DNA of 45,000 nucleotides from Fistulifera solaris (GCA_030295235.1 AP026159.1:1-45000); one strand, 5' to 3'; positions 31,702-42,758 are shown, numbered from the stretch's first letter. Made by a program: numbers and translations. Notes: generated by a model from the sequence alone, not told the origin.

Positions 31702-32246
31702 ATGAGTAATAATAAATCACCTGACGAGTCTCATATTCTACTTCAAAATGAGCATTTTTTAACTGAAAAGAGTCCAAGTCTAGCAAAGTATTTTTCAGTT
31801 GCTTATTTTACTAAAATATCTTTCGTAAATTGTAATTTTGAAAAGTTCAACTACCAGGCATAATTTTTGGATCTTGTAATTTTCAAAATTGCATATTTAA
31901 TGATTTTTTGGGTTATAAAACTACATTTGGAGCGTGTTATTTTGAAGATTGCAAAATAATTGATTCTGACATGACAAGAGGAGATTTTGAAAGTACCCAT
32001 TTTAAAAACTGTGAGTTTATAGGTGTCAATTTATCAGCAAGTGATATTTCTAGTTGCACATTTAAGGAAACAAAGTTTCTTAAAAGTAATCTGACAGGTA
32101 TTGGAATCTACCATAGTTCTTTGGAAGATTGCAAAATAACCAATTGTGAAATGGAAAGACCATACCTTACGAATACACAGTTAAAAAGTATGGATTATAA
32201 CTTTAATACAAAGTCAAAATTTATGCGTTATGAGTTCCCTGATTAG
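31702..32246 (+). CDS. pentapeptide-repeat-like protein, copy A
   Basis: From the ATG 19 nt after ORF273 to a TAG at 32244, about 181 aa after one base is restored near 31855: ESHILLQNEHFLTEKSPSLA, then a run of phenylalanine/cysteine repeats at five-residue spacing: SFVNCNFEKV, IIFGSCNFQNCIFND, TTFGACYFEDCKIIDSDMTR, GDFESTHFKNCEFIGVNLSA, CTFKETKFLKSNLTG, SLEDCKITNCEMERP. This resembles the right-handed beta-helix of pentapeptide-repeat proteins; target and function are unknown. Copy B lies 130 nt downstream. Confidence 0.6.
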
Positions 32247-32318
32247 TATATTTTAATTCCCATTTTAAATTTTAACTTGTTTGAAAAAATGCTACAGTCA
32301 AACTAAGATTTAATTAAT

Positions 32319-32348
32319 GACTAGAAAATAGTTTTTATAAATGAATAA
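32319..32348 (+). pseudogene. short remnant of the ORF273 3' end
   Basis: Reads D, stop, KIVFINE, stop; compare DTKIFFINE, stop at the end of ORF273 (31653-31682). As at ORF273, a pentapeptide-repeat-like gene begins shortly after, 27 nt here and 19 nt there. Only about ten codons match, so alone it would be weak; the repeated arrangement gives it weight. Confidence 0.5.
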
Positions 32349-32375
32349 AACAAGAATACAAACTTATAATGAAAA

Positions 32376-32720
32376 ATGAACCAAGCTAAATCAGCGGACG
32401 AGTACCAAATTTTGCTTCAAAATCAACATTTTTTAACTGAAAAGACCTTAAGCATAGCAGAGTCTAGTGCCGTTAGTTTTTCTCTTGGAACATCTTTCGT
32501 AAATTGTAATTTTGAAAAAGTTCGCCGATTAGAGGTAATTTTTGGATCTTATAACTTTCAAAATTGCGCATTTAACGATACTCGGAAATTAACTTTTTCA
32601 GTTTATTGTTTTGAAGATTGCCAAATAACCGATTGTAAGGTGAAAAAACCAGAGTTTGAGAATGCCCATTTAAAAGGTGTATGTTTTTGGTTAACCTATC
32701 TAATCTATCTTAGGTCTTAG
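32376..32720 (+). CDS. pentapeptide-repeat-like protein, copy B (shortened, chimeric end)
   Basis: Homologous to copy A: DEYQILLQNQHFLTEKTLSI matches DESHILLQNEHFLTEKSPSL; SFVNCNFEKV is identical; VIFGSYNFQNCAFND and YCFEDCQITDCKVKKPEFEN also pair. It lacks about half of the repeats of copy A. After HLKGVCFWL the frame runs into sequence that, in another frame, is the decayed tail of ORF273, so the last dozen residues are probably not original. Likely a pseudogene or a shortened paralogue. Confidence 0.5.
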   Translation: MNQAKSADEYQILLQNQHFLTEKTLSIAESSAVSFSLGTSFVNCNFEKVRRLEVIFGSYNFQNCAFNDTRKLTFSVYCFEDCQITDCKVKKPEFENAHLKGVCFWLTYLIYLRS

Positions 32721-32842
32721 TTAATGAGAAATCAATTGTTAAAGAGAAGATTTTAGAAAAAGCGTGAGATGTGGGTAGTGATGAAGGAATACTTTTCATA
32801 AATGATAACGAAGAAATAGTTCGAGAATTTCTAAACCTTTAA
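32693..32842 (+). pseudogene. decayed second copy of the ORF273 C-terminus
   Basis: NLSNLS, TAG, VLVNEKSIVKEKILEKA, TGA, DVGSDEGILFIND aligns without gaps to HLIDLYFVPDNEKAIVKKNI, LEGARYEGIDTKIFFINE of ORF273. Two in-frame stops (32711 and 32762) show decay. The copy runs on for NEEIVREFLNL to a TAA at 32840, inside the psbA terminator hairpin. Confidence 0.7.
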
Positions 32843-32860
32843 TTTTATTAAAGGTTTAGA
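32830..32860 (-). terminator. psbA 3' hairpin
   Basis: TCTAAACCTTTAA, loop TTTTA, TTAAAGGTTTAGA: a perfect 13-bp stem starting 11 nt past the psbA stop, extendable by ATTT/AAAT beyond a small bulge. Such hairpins end or stabilise psbA mRNA in plastids. The distal arm coincides with the last codons of the decayed ORF273 copy on the other strand. Confidence 0.75.
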
Positions 32861-32871
32861 GAAATTAGAAA

Positions 32872-33954
32872 TTAACCATTAACAGCTGGAGCTGTTAAAG
32901 CAACTGGTAATACTTCACCTGAAGCTAAATCTAATGGGAAGTTGTGAGCGTTACGTTCGTGCATTACTTCCATACCTAAGTCAGCACGGTTAACGATGTC
33001 AGCCCATGTGTTAATAACACGGCCTTGAGAGTCAACAACTGATTGGTTGAAGTTGAAACCGTTTAAATTGAACGCCATTGTGCTGATACCCATACTTGTT
33101 AACCAAATACCTAAAACAGGCCATAAAGCTAAGAAGAAGTGTAAAGCACGAGAGTTATTGAATGAAGCGTATTGGAAAATTAAACGACCAAAGTAACCAT
33201 GAGCGGCAACGATGTTGTAAGTTTCTTCTTCTTGACCAAATTTGTAACCGTAGTTAGTAGATTCGCTTTCAGTTGTTTCACGAATTAAAGAAGAAGTTAC
33301 TAATGAACCGTGCATAGCAGAGAATAATGAACCACCAAATACACCAGCAACACCAGCCATGTGGAATGGGTGCATTAAAATGTTGTGCTCAGCTTGGAAT
33401 ACGATCATGAAGTTGAAAGTACCAGAAATACCTAAAGGCATACCATCAGAGAATGAACCTTGACCAATTGGGTATACTAAGAATACAGCGCTTGCTGCTG
33501 CTACTGGAGCTGAGAAAGCTACGAAGATCCAAGGACGCATACCTAAACGGTAGCTTAATTCCCATTCACGACCCATGTATGAAGCTACACCTAATAAGAA
33601 GTGGCAAACGATTAATTGGTAAGGACCACCGTTGTATAACCACTCATCAACTGAAGCTGCTTCCCAAATTGGGTAGAAGTGCATACCAATAGCGTTTGAA
33701 CTAGGGATAACTGCACCAGAAATGATGTTGTTACCGTATAATAAAGAACCTGCTACTGGTTCACGGATACCATCAATATCAACTGGAGGAGCTGCGATGA
33801 ATGCAATGATGTAACAAGTTGTAGCTGTTAATAATGTAGGGAACATTAAACAACCAAACCAACCGATGTATAAACGGTTTTCAGTACTTGTAATCCAACC
33901 TGCGAAACGTTCCCATAATGAAACGCTTTGACGTCTTTCTAAAGTTGCTGTCAT
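32872..33954 (-). CDS. psbA: photosystem II D1 protein
   Basis: Intact, 360 aa. D1 binds the PSII reaction-centre pigments, QB and most ligands of the Mn4CaO5 cluster. Visible: [40 protein letters not shown], the [15 protein letters not shown] segment holding TyrZ and Asp170, [20 protein letters not shown] with His190 and His198, and [13 protein letters not shown] with Ser264 of the QB pocket. The C-terminus [23 protein letters not shown] is followed by a 16-residue extension to be cleaved after Ala344. The only major photosynthesis reaction-centre gene here; no frame breaks. Confidence 0.99.
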   Translation of the reverse strand: MTATLERRQSVSLWERFAGWITSTENRLYIGWFGCLMFPTLLTATTCYIIAFIAAPPVDIDGIREPVAGSLLYGNNIISGAVIPSSNAIGMHFYPIWEAASVDEWLYNGGPYQLIVCHFLLGVASYMGREWELSYRLGMRPWIFVAFSAPVAAASAVFLVYPIGQGSFSDGMPLGISGTFNFMIVFQAEHNILMHPFHMAGVAGVFGGSLFSAMHGSLVTSSLIRETTESESTNYGYKFGQEEETYNIVAAHGYFGRLIFQYASFNNSRALHFFLALWPVLGIWLTSMGISTMAFNLNGFNFNQSVVDSQGRVINTWADIVNRADLGMEVMHERNAHNFPLDLASGEVLPVALTAPAVNG

Positions 33955-34113
33955 AAAAAAATTTTGTAATTATAATTCTTCCCAAGCAATTAGCTTGTTA
34001 AACACAATTGTAAAACAAACTAAAACTTTATATCACTTATTTATTTAATAAATTTAAAAAATTCTAATTCAAAATCAAAAACTGCGCGATTAGTAGTTCC
34101 ACCAATAAATAAT

Positions 34114-35307
34114 TTATTCTTGTTTTGAATAATCCAAATTTGGGAATAAGTTATATAACTTATCAATGTACTTAACATTAAAAAAAAAGAAACCAGCATA
34201 AATAATTGGAATGCCTGGATCAGTTTTTATTTGCAACCCTGTTGAACTAATAATTTCAATAAGAGTTAAGGGTGATTTTAAGTTAATGGTTTCATTCAAT
34301 TCAACGTTTCCTAAAAATTGTCCTACTTCGTTATAAATTGAGCAATAACCTTGAAGATTATCTGCTATTATAACAAATCCTTCACTCAAAGAACTGTTTG
34401 TTGCAATCCAACTTAACCAAGTTTTATTCGAATTATTATTTAAATTTACTAATGGATATTCAATAATCTCATTCTGTTTAGTTTGAAATCGTAATCCAAC
34501 TAAATTCCAATCAGTCTGATAATAGTAAACATTATTATTAATTAACGGATAGTTTACTGAAATAGTTTTTCGTTTGATTTCGTTTCCTTTTGTATCCAAA
34601 ATTGAAATATCAGAATAAAATTGCGAAATAGTCTTATTTTTTGTATACGTTATCCAAAAATCATTTATTCGTGCTGAAGTTTTTGGTATTGTCGTTAATT
34701 GTCCGTTACTCAAAATATTTTGAATGTGAAAACTTTCTGTTTTTGGCACAAGTTCCTGTGCCTTAAATCCAAATAGTGAGCCAACAATTGTCCCTATTAA
34801 TACCAAAATCATACTAAAATGAACAATAATTGGTGCAATTCGACCTGTTAAGCCTTTATAACAATAGATAATATTTTTTTGTTGAAAAATTGAATAATTT
34901 GCTAATTTGATTTGGGCTAGAATCTGGTTGAAAGAAAAATTAGTTAAGATTGTAAAAATTTTTAATCTTGAAAATTGGTTCGTTGTTCTAAAAAATTGAC
35001 ATCTACGAGCAATTTTTAACGAAGGTAATTGTTGTAAAAATGTACAAGAAATTAAACTTAAACCAAATAAGAAAATTAACCCAAAAAACCACCAAGTTTT
35101 GTACACATGATCTAATCCTAAACTAATAATTCGATCCCACGTTAAAAATCCAAATACTGGATTTGTTAAAGGATAATTACTTTTGTAAAGTTCTAAAGAT
35201 TGATCTTGTTCAATAATTGTTCCAAATATACTAAAAACACTTATTAGCAATAATAGAAAAATCGAAAATCGTAAGTCAGCTACAAATCGAAAAATTTTTT
35301 GTCTCAT
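34114..35307 (-). CDS. ccs1: Ccs1 (ResB), cytochrome c maturation protein
   Basis: Intact 397-aa ORF. Ccs1/ResB works with CcsA in system II, moving and attaching haem to c-type cytochromes in the thylakoid lumen. N-terminal membrane helices: FRFVADLRFSIFLLLLISVF, SIFGTIIEQDQSLELYKSNY (ResB signature), WWFFGLIFLFGLSLISCTFL, then IAPIIVHFSMILVLIGTIVG, a long lumenal domain, and a last helix IPIIYAGFFFFNVKYI. Formerly ycf44. It begins 8 nt after the ycf46 stop, so the two are probably co-transcribed. Confidence 0.95.
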   Translation of the reverse strand: MRQKIFRFVADLRFSIFLLLLISVFSIFGTIIEQDQSLELYKSNYPLTNPVFGFLTWDRIISLGLDHVYKTWWFFGLIFLFGLSLISCTFLQQLPSLKIARRCQFFRTTNQFSRLKIFTILTNFSFNQILAQIKLANYSIFQQKNIIYCYKGLTGRIAPIIVHFSMILVLIGTIVGSLFGFKAQELVPKTESFHIQNILSNGQLTTIPKTSARINDFWITYTKNKTISQFYSDISILDTKGNEIKRKTISVNYPLINNNVYYYQTDWNLVGLRFQTKQNEIIEYPLVNLNNNSNKTWLSWIATNSSLSEGFVIIADNLQGYCSIYNEVGQFLGNVELNETINLKSPLTLIEIISSTGLQIKTDPGIPIIYAGFFFFNVKYIDKLYNLFPNLDYSKQE

Positions 35308-35315
35308 TTCTTAGA

Positions 35316-36809
35316 TTAATTTAAATATACAAGTTTTGATGAAGCAGAACGGATTCGTCCTGATGATGCCCAATTTTTTAATTGAATCATTTGATCACTT
35401 TCTAAATTTGCTAGCGGAATTAGTTCTTTTAATGCATTACAAATATCTTCAGTCGTGAATTCACGTTCTTCATAAAATGCGTAATACATACCTTCAATAA
35501 TAGCTTGTCGAATTTCAGCGCCAGAAAAAGATTCTGATGACTGTGCAAGTTCTTTATAATTAAATGTGTCCCAACTAGTAGGTCGAAACTCTTTAAGATG
35601 AATCTTAAAAATCTCTTCACGCTCTACTTCTTTAGGTAGATCTAAAAAAATATTTCATCAAATCGACCTTTTCGAATAATCTCGATTGGTAATAACTCAA
35701 TATTATTCGCTGTAGCAATCACAAAAACGGGACTGGTCTTTTCTGATAACCAGCTAATAAACGTTGCTAATACACGATTACTTGTTCCACTATCACCTTT
35801 ACTATCCGTATTGCTAAAAGCTTTATCGATTTCATCAATCCAAAGAATACATGGCGATATAGTTTCAGCAACATTAATCATTTGACGAAGTCGAGCTTCA
35901 GATTCACCTACTATTCCACCAAACAATTTACCTACATCAAGCTTTAACAATGGTAATTGCCAATCATTTGCAATTGCTTTTGCTGTTAAAGATTTTCCAG
36001 TTCCTTGAATTCCAATTAACAATAAACCTCGTGGCGTTGGTAAACCATAATTGGCAGCTTGTAACCCAAAAGCAGTTTTTTCTTTTTTTTAACCACTCTT
36101 TTAAATTGTCTAAGCCACCTAAATTGGCTATTTTTTCATCGACTGAAGTATATTCTAAAATCTCTGTTTGACTTATAATTTGTTTTTTTTCGCTTAATAA
36201 TACGGCAATACTATTATCATCAATTGTTTTATAGGTTGCAATAATTTTTGATAATACTCGACGAATCCGTTCTAAGGATAATCCTTGGCAAGCTCGTGTC
36301 AAATTTTCAAATAATTGGGGATCAATTTTGATATTTAACGAAGTTATTAAACGGTTTAATTCTTGACTAATTTCTTTTTCAAGTGGTAGTTCAAACTGAA
36401 GAATAGTTATTAGATCTTGTAATTCTTTTGGAATAGTTAGATCTGATCCAAGAATAATAATTGTTTTTGGTTGCAATTTTAGAATTCGACTAATATTTCT
36501 TAATTTTCGAGATATTGATAAATCAGTTAAAAAACGATTAAAATCTTTTAACAGAAAAAGAGCTGGTGTTTCAGCGTTTAGACGCTCAACTAATTCTAAG
36601 GCTTGTAGTGGGTTTCGTTTTGCAAATCCTTCATTATTTGGATTATTTGTATACCCATCCACAAAATCCCAACTATAAATGCTACGATTTAAATTTGTTT
36701 TCACATTTTTACGAATCACATATTCAACTCGCTCTTCTTCAATAGTATTAATATAAATTATTGGGTACCGAGCTTTTAAAAATAGAGCTAATTCATCATT
36801 AAACTTCAT
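35316..36809 (-). CDS. ycf46: Ycf46, AAA-type ATPase of unknown role
   Basis: Conserved in cyanobacteria and red-lineage plastids; suggested, not proven, to act in inorganic-carbon or photosynthesis regulation. N-terminal domain MKFNDELALFLKARYPIIYI. The C-terminal AAA module has Walker A LLIGIQGTGKSLTAKAIAND, Walker B ISPCILWIDEIDKAFSN, SWLSEKTSPVFVIATANNIE and arginine-finger region EIIRKGRFDEIFFLDLPKE. Breaks near 36088 (T8 run) and 35650 (T7 run); the stop at 35316 follows the end SSKLVYLN. Restored length is about 498 aa. Confidence 0.95.
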
Positions 36810-36872
36810 AAATATTTCGTCAAAGATTAAGTTATCAAATTACTATTATACTAATTTTAAATAAAATGATTC

Positions 36873-36909
36873 ATTATTAGAGTAATTAAAAATAATTAAC
36901 TCTAATAAT
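36873..36909 (-). terminator. hairpin between rpl34 and ycf46
   Basis: ATTATTAGAGT and ACTCTAATAAT form an 11-bp stem; the inner TAATTA copies can extend it past a one-base bulge. It lies 7 nt past the rpl34 stop, so it may end the rpl21-rpl27-secA-rpl34 transcript before ycf46. Confidence 0.6.
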
Positions 36910-36916
36910 TTTAATT

Positions 36917-37063
36917 TTATCGACGTAAAGCTACAATCTTACGTCCTCTCTTTCTTCGATTTCGAATCGTCTTTCTTCCCTGCGGTGTTGCCATTCTTGC
37001 TCTAAAGCCTGATACTTTTAAAACCGAATGACGCCCTTTATTTGAAAGTGTGCGTTTTGTCAT
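36917..37063 (-). CDS. rpl34: 50S ribosomal protein L34
   Basis: 48 aa, too short for ordinary ORF cut-offs: [48 protein letters not shown]. The [18 protein letters not shown]-type motif is diagnostic. The stop of secA lies 26 nt upstream of its ATG. Confidence 0.95.
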   Translation of the reverse strand: MTKRTLSNKGRHSVLKVSGFRARMATPQGRKTIRNRRKRGRKIVALRR

Positions 37064-37089
37064 AATATATTACTTAATTTAATTTCTTT

Positions 37090-39751
37090 TTATAAAATAG
37101 ACGATCGTAAAAGATCATAAATTACTAAATGTCTTAATAATTCTTCACGAGTTTCAAACATATAAAATGCATCTTGTCTATATTCGTATAAGGGATTCCG
37201 TTGACCATAGCCTCTCCAACCAACCGCTTCACGTAGTAGTGTCATTTTTTGTAAATGCTCACGCCAAATTCGATCAGTATTTATCAGGATAATGCTGCGT
37301 TCTAAATTATCAATAATTCCATCTCCATATACACTTAATTCCATAATTTTTGATTGGTAAGTTAACCAAAATTCATTAAATAAATATAGTTTTAACTCAT
37401 ATGAATCAAAATTATTTATTAATTTATTTATGTCATTGATTTGGTTTAACACTAGATTTCGACCAAATAAATTTTCAAGAAGTCCTAAAACTTCTTTTTC
37501 GTAAAACTTTTCTTCACGAAACTCCAACAAAAGTTCAGTAATAATTTGTTCACCATAAGCAAAGATATTTTTTTCAACCGAAGCACTTTCTAAAATCTGT
37601 CTTCTTTCGTAATAAACAATATTTCTTTGTTTGTTTAAAACGTCATCGTAATCAAATAAATTTTTTCTTTGTTGGTATGCTCGTTCTTCTACTCGTTCTT
37701 GTGCCGAATCCAAGCTTTTTGTAATAATTTCCGACTCAAGTGGAGAATTGTCAGGTATTTGAGTTTGCATAAAATTCTGAAGTTTTGGACCGCCAAATAA
37801 ACGTAATAAATTGTCGTCTAAACTTAAGAAAAATCGTGAAGTTCCAGGATCTCCCTGTCTACCGCATCGACCTCGTAATTGGTTATCTACGCGACGTGAA
37901 TCATTTCTTTCGGTACCAATAATATATAAGCCACCTAAGTTTTTTACGATTTTATTTTCTTGATTCTGATATTTTTTATTCTGGAAAATTAGCTCATTGA
38001 TTAAAAATCGAATTGAACATTGATATGAAGCAACTGGAATTGAAATCCGATCATTTTCACGTAGAATTCTGAGAATATCCAAATCTGATAAAATTAAAAA
38101 TTTTTGATCATTCAGTAACGAAAGTAAAACACTTAAAAATCGTTGTGAACTACCCTCAAATTGCTTTAATAGTTCCGATTCTAAAATATTGCTTCTTTTT
38201 GAAAGTTTATAATTTTTTGATAGCGTCAAAATATCATAAAGTGTTTTCTGAATTTTAAAATTAATATTACCACCTAAAATAATATCAGTTCCTCGTCCAG
38301 CCATATTAGTAGCAATTGTAATACTCCCTTTTTGACCTGCCTGTGCAACAATTTCTGATTCTCTTCTAACATTCTCAGGTTTCGCATTTAAAATCTGATA
38401 TGATAATTTATATTCATTTAATAATTGAGCAAGCATTTCTGATTTTTCAACGGTAGTTGTACCAATTAAAATCGGTTGTCCTGTAGAGGCTATATTATTG
38501 CAAGCTTGAGCCACCGCTGTCCATTTTGAAAACTGATCTTTATAAATCAGATCAGGTAAATCTTTTCGTTTTTTTGGTTGAGCAGTTGGAATTTCTTCTA
38601 CAGATAAATTATAAATTTTTTCAAACTCAATTTCTGTAGTTTTTCCGGTTCCGGTCATACCTGATAATTTTGGATACAGTAAGAAGAAATTTTGATAAGT
38701 AATGGCTGCGACTGTTTCTGTTTTTTGCCGAATTTGTAAGTTTTCTTTAGCTTCAATCGCTTGATGAAGACCATCTCCCCATCGACGATCAGGCATAATT
38801 CGTCCAGTAAATTCATCAACGATAATTATTCGATTATTTTGAACAATATAGTGAACATTATTGAAGTACAATGCGTTAGCTTTAAGTGCATTTATTATAT
38901 ATGGTATCCAAGGATCTCTTGGATCATATAAATCTTGAATACTTAAAATTTTTTCAATTTGTCTACTACCATCTTCAGTTAAAATAACATTTTTATTTTT
39001 CTCATCAACTTTATAATGAGTATTTAGTTCCAGATAATCGGTAATTTCAGCAGCTATTATATATTTGTCAACTGGAGTTTGAATATTATTTGAAATAATC
39101 AATGGAGTTTGAGCTTCATCAATTAAAATTGAATCAACTTCATCAATAATACAATAATTAAAAGGTCGTAAAACGACATCATTTAAATTAAGTGTCATAT
39201 TATCGCGCAGAAAATCAAATGTCACTTCATAATTTGTTACATATGTTATATCTGCGTTATAATTTAATTTTCGCTCAGCTGTGGTCATTCCATCCTGAAT
39301 CAATCCAGTATTCAAACCAAGAAATCGATAAATTTGACCCATTGAGACTTGATCTCGGTTGGCTAAATAATCATTTACTGTTACAATATGAACACCTTTA
39401 TTCGTTATAGCGTTCAAAAAAGCTGGTAAAGTTGCAACAAGTGTCTTCCCTTCACCAGTTTTCATTTCAGCAATTTTTTGATCATTTAATACAAGTCCAC
39501 CAATTAATTGAACATCAAAATGTCTTAATCCTAAAGTTCTAACACTCGCTTCTCGTGTTAATGCAAATGATTCAGCAATTAATTTATCTAGATTGTTATT
39601 TGCCTCATATTGCTTTTTTTAATTTAAAGCTTTTGGCCCTTAATTCACTATCAGTTAATGTTTTTAGTTCAGGTTCAAAATTATTAATCTGGTTTACTAA
39701 ATCACGATATTTATTTAAAACTGAATTATTAGTAAAGGGGTTTTTTAGCAT
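37090..39751 (-). CDS. secA: SecA, preprotein translocase ATPase
   Basis: Motor of the thylakoid Sec pathway, partner of SecY (7785-9036). Walker A KTGEGKTLVATLPAFLNA, DEAD-like box FNYCIIDEVDSILIDEAQTP, LIISNN, cross-linking domain, motif TNMAGRGTDIILGGN and QLRGRCGRQGDPGTSRFFLS are present. The zinc-binding tail of bacterial SecA is absent, as usual in plastids. The largest open piece is 791 codons from 39465; the true start is the ATG at 39751 (MLKNPFTNNSVLNKYRDLVN), reached across one break near 39617 where an A run seems one too long. Total is about 886 aa. Confidence 0.97.
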
Positions 39752-39773
39752 TTTAAATTGATTTTCAGATTTC

Positions 39774-40378
<605 letters not shown>

Positions 40379-40409
40379 AATTTAAATTAATTTATTTTTA
40401 TTTAACGTT

Positions 40410-40439
40410 ATAATACTCGAATTTTTTTTAAACAGTCAA
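40410..40439 (-). promoter_or_regulatory. sigma70-type promoter upstream of rpl21
   Basis: On the minus strand TTGACT (40439-40434) and TATTAT (40415-40410) are 18 nt apart, a good match to the bacterial -35/-10 pattern used by the plastid-encoded polymerase. It sits 32-61 nt upstream of the rpl21 ATG. Confidence 0.5.
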
Positions 40440-40457
40440 CTATTTTCAGACTATCTT

Positions 40458-41382
40458 TTAATTTTCAATATTGTTTTTTAATTGCATTAATTCTTTATAG
40501 AAAAATTCAAAAGCTTTAGATTTATAACATTCTGCATTACTAACGATAGATAATTTCCTAGTAATTTTTATTTTTTCAATTTTAAGAATTTCAATTGTTT
40601 TGAGTTCAAGTTCTTTTTCAATAGCTGAAGACGAAACAAATGCTGCTCCTAAGCCTAAACTAACAGCAGTTTTAATTCCTTCAATTGAGTTTAATTGCAT
40701 TATGATTTTTAACTGTTTTGTTTCAATCTGATTTTGTTCAAGTATGTTATCAATAAATTTTCTAATTGTAGAATTGGAATTTAATGTAATAAAATTTAAA
40801 TGATATAAATCTTCTTTAGTAATTTCTTTTTTTGGAAGCAAATGGATGTGATTTTGAAACAATTAAACTAAATTCATCTTCGACAAAGTTTTCAATAATT
40901 AAATTTTTTTTCAACTTATTAGGAATCTCACCGCCGACAATTGCTAAATCAATTTCGCGGTTAATTACACTATTTGCAATCATTCGTGTCGAATTTACTT
41001 GAACTTTTAAAGCAATTTGTGGATAGTTTTGGGCAAATAAAGCTAAAACTCGAGGAAGTAAGTAAGTACCCATTGTTTGACTGGCTCCTACAGTTAGATT
41101 ACCACGTTCACCATTTTTTAGATCGATTAATGCGCGGCAACTTTCTTCACATAATGCTAGAATCCGTTCAGAATATTGTAGAAAAACTTTTCCATTCTCT
41201 GTTAAGGAAATTTTATTGTTTTCTCTATTAATTAATACTATATCTAAATTTTTTTCTAATGTTTTAATTTGTTTGCTAAGTGACGGTTGGGACAAATATA
41301 ATAATTCAGCTGCTTTTGTAAAATTTTTTTCGGTTGCAACAGCTTTTAAAATTCGTAGTTGTTGAAGTGTAAAAGGAAGCAT
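40458..41382 (-). CDS. rbcR: RbcR (Ycf30), LysR-type transcriptional regulator
   Basis: Plastid LysR-family activator, known in red-lineage plastids to control the rubisco operon. The N-terminal helix-turn-helix is complete: PFTLQQLRILKAVATEKNFT, KAAELLYLSQPSLSKQIKTL, EKNLDIVLINRENNKISLTE. The effector domain starts RGNLTVGASQTMGTYLLPRV. One break near 40843 (seven-base A run, probably one too long) joins the two open pieces; it continues EITKEDLYHLNFITLNSNST, LGLGAAFVSSSAIEKELELK. Restored length is about 307 aa. rbcL and rbcS are outside this window. Confidence 0.96.
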
Positions 41383-41439
41383 ATTTCAAGTTCTAATTAA
41401 TTGATAATGAATTATAGCTACTTGCTTTTTTGATAGAAT

Positions 41440-41521
41440 TACGGATGGAGAGACTCGAACTCTCAAAACAAAAGTTACTAGGACCTAAATCTAGCGCGTC
41501 TACCAATTTCGCCACATCCGT
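41440..41521 (-). tRNA. trnL-UAG: tRNA-Leu (UAG)
   Basis: 82 nt class II tRNA on the minus strand: acceptor ACGGATG with CATCCGT, discriminator A, D arm GGCGAAATTGGTAGACGC, anticodon TAG in loop TTTAGGT, variable arm, T arm GAGAG-TTCGAGT-CTCTC. Confidence 0.93.
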
Positions 41522-41595
41522 TAATATGATTGAATTGTAAAAATATTTAAAGATCGAGAACCTTATATTTAAAATTTAGTAATTTACTTTTAGCA

Positions 41596-41627
41596 AATAA
41601 ATCTTTAAAGTTGTTTAAAGATTTATT
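41596..41627 (-). terminator. hairpin at the rpl32 stop
   Basis: AATAAATCTTTAAA, loop GTTG, TTTAAAGATTTATT: a perfect 14-bp stem that includes the rpl32 stop codon. It separates psbY-rpl32 from trnL. Confidence 0.7.
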
Positions 41628-41790
41628 CGTCATCAAGATATATGCTATATACAAAACTAGTTTGCTTTCCTCGTAGCATTGATTTCGCTAATGATAATGA
41701 CTTTTGTGCTGCGTAATATCCTTTTCTTTTCCAGTTTGCTTTTCGAGCATTCTTTTTTGCTTTCGATGTTCGTTTTTTAGGTACTGCCAT
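41623..41790 (-). CDS. rpl32: 50S ribosomal protein L32
   Basis: 55 aa from the ATG at 41790: [39 protein letters not shown]. The frame is open for 25 codons upstream, but [10 protein letters not shown] is the universal L32 start. Intact. Confidence 0.96.
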   Translation of the reverse strand: MAVPKKRTSKAKKNARKANWKRKGYYAAQKSLSLAKSMLRGKQTSFVYSIYLDDE

Positions 41791-41878
41791 TGTTTGTCTA
41801 TTATACCTTTTTATTATTTTTGTGTAAGAATACAGCAAAGTGTGGGAAAAGTCAAATTCGATCAAACTTTTTAAAGTT

Positions 41879-41986
41879 CTACTTCATTCTTTGAAGTTGT
41901 TGAATCGCTAAACGACCAATGTTCACTAGAGCCCATGATGCTGCTACTAATAATGGTAGAGCAATTACTAGTACACGAGTATCCAT
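41879..41986 (-). CDS. psbY: PsbY, small photosystem II membrane subunit
   Basis: 35 aa, too short for ordinary ORF cut-offs: [36 protein letters not shown] single membrane helix followed by a basic amphipathic end, as in PsbY (ycf32), a peripheral PSII subunit near cytochrome b559. An AAAGGATT site lies upstream of the ATG. psbY next to rrn5 and rpl32 is the usual diatom arrangement. Confidence 0.93.
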   Translation of the reverse strand: MDTRVLVIALPLLVAASWALVNIGRLAIQQLQRMK

Positions 41987-42257
41987 AAATGATAATCCTT
42001 TTGAAATATTTTAATTAACTACACTATATATTATAATCAAAAGAATGAAACTTTCGTTATCATAATCTGTTAATCAGAGATTGAAAGTCTTTCTTTTGAA
42101 TTTTTTACATTCAATTGTAGCAAAAGTCTAATTGGAAAACAAATCATTTGGTATATTATTAAAATTTGATAACTTTCTTTGAAAGACGATACAATTTGAC
42201 AGAAAAGAAAGAATCAAAGAAAACTCATTTCCTTTTGGAAATCAGAACAGCAAAAAC
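41987..42257. other. spacer between psbY and 5S rRNA
   Basis: 271 nt, A+T-rich. TATAAT on the minus strand (42035-42030) could be a psbY -10 element, but no -35 is at the right distance. No gene or RNA fold recognised. Confidence 0.4.
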
Positions 42258-42380
42258 TTTGGCATTGAACTATCTTCCCAGGAGGTCCCCCTCCAAGTAT
42301 TGTCGCCGATTTATAACGTTTCACAACTGAGTTCGAAATGGATCAGTGTGGGTCCGCTTTATACACTAGAAACACCAAAG
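42258..42380 (-). rRNA. rrn5: 5S ribosomal RNA
   Basis: On the minus strand, from CTTTGGTGTTTCTAGTGT to CAATGCCAAAG: the termini pair (CTTTGG/CCAAAG), and the conserved loop with CATTTCGAACTCAG and the GGGGGACCTCCTGGGA region are present. Ends are approximate. Confidence 0.93.
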
Positions 42381-42383
42381 CAA

Positions 42384-42411
42384 AAAAGTACTTTGAATAC
42401 AAAGTACTTTT
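42384..42411 (-). other. hairpin in the 23S-5S spacer
   Basis: AAAAGTACTTTG, loop AATA, CAAAGTACTTTT: a 12-bp perfect stem in the 45-nt spacer between 23S and 5S rRNA. Position fits an RNA-processing signal. Confidence 0.6.
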
Positions 42412-42425
42412 GTTCGATTAAAAAA

Positions 42426-42552
42426 TTCAAGTCTTCGGTCTGTTAGTACATCTCAGCACATCCATTACTGGACTTACACTTAATGCCTATCAAACGGTTA
42501 GTCTTACCGTGACCTTATTCACTTACGTGATGAGAATACTTATCTTGAGGTG

Positions 42553-42586
<34 letters not shown>

Positions 42587-42710
42587 CTCCATACGTAGCT
42601 ACCCAGCGTTTACCGTTGGCACGATAACTGGTACACCATAGGTATGTCCTTCTCGGTCCTCTCGTACTAAAGAAGGCTCCTCTCAATATTCTAACGCCTA
42701 CACCGGATAT

Positions 42711-42758
<48 letters not shown>

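Noticed and set aside
33955-34113. psbA promoter with TATAAT at 33974-33969
   Set aside because: The hexamer is too close to the ATG for a normal leader and no -35 element lies at the right distance.
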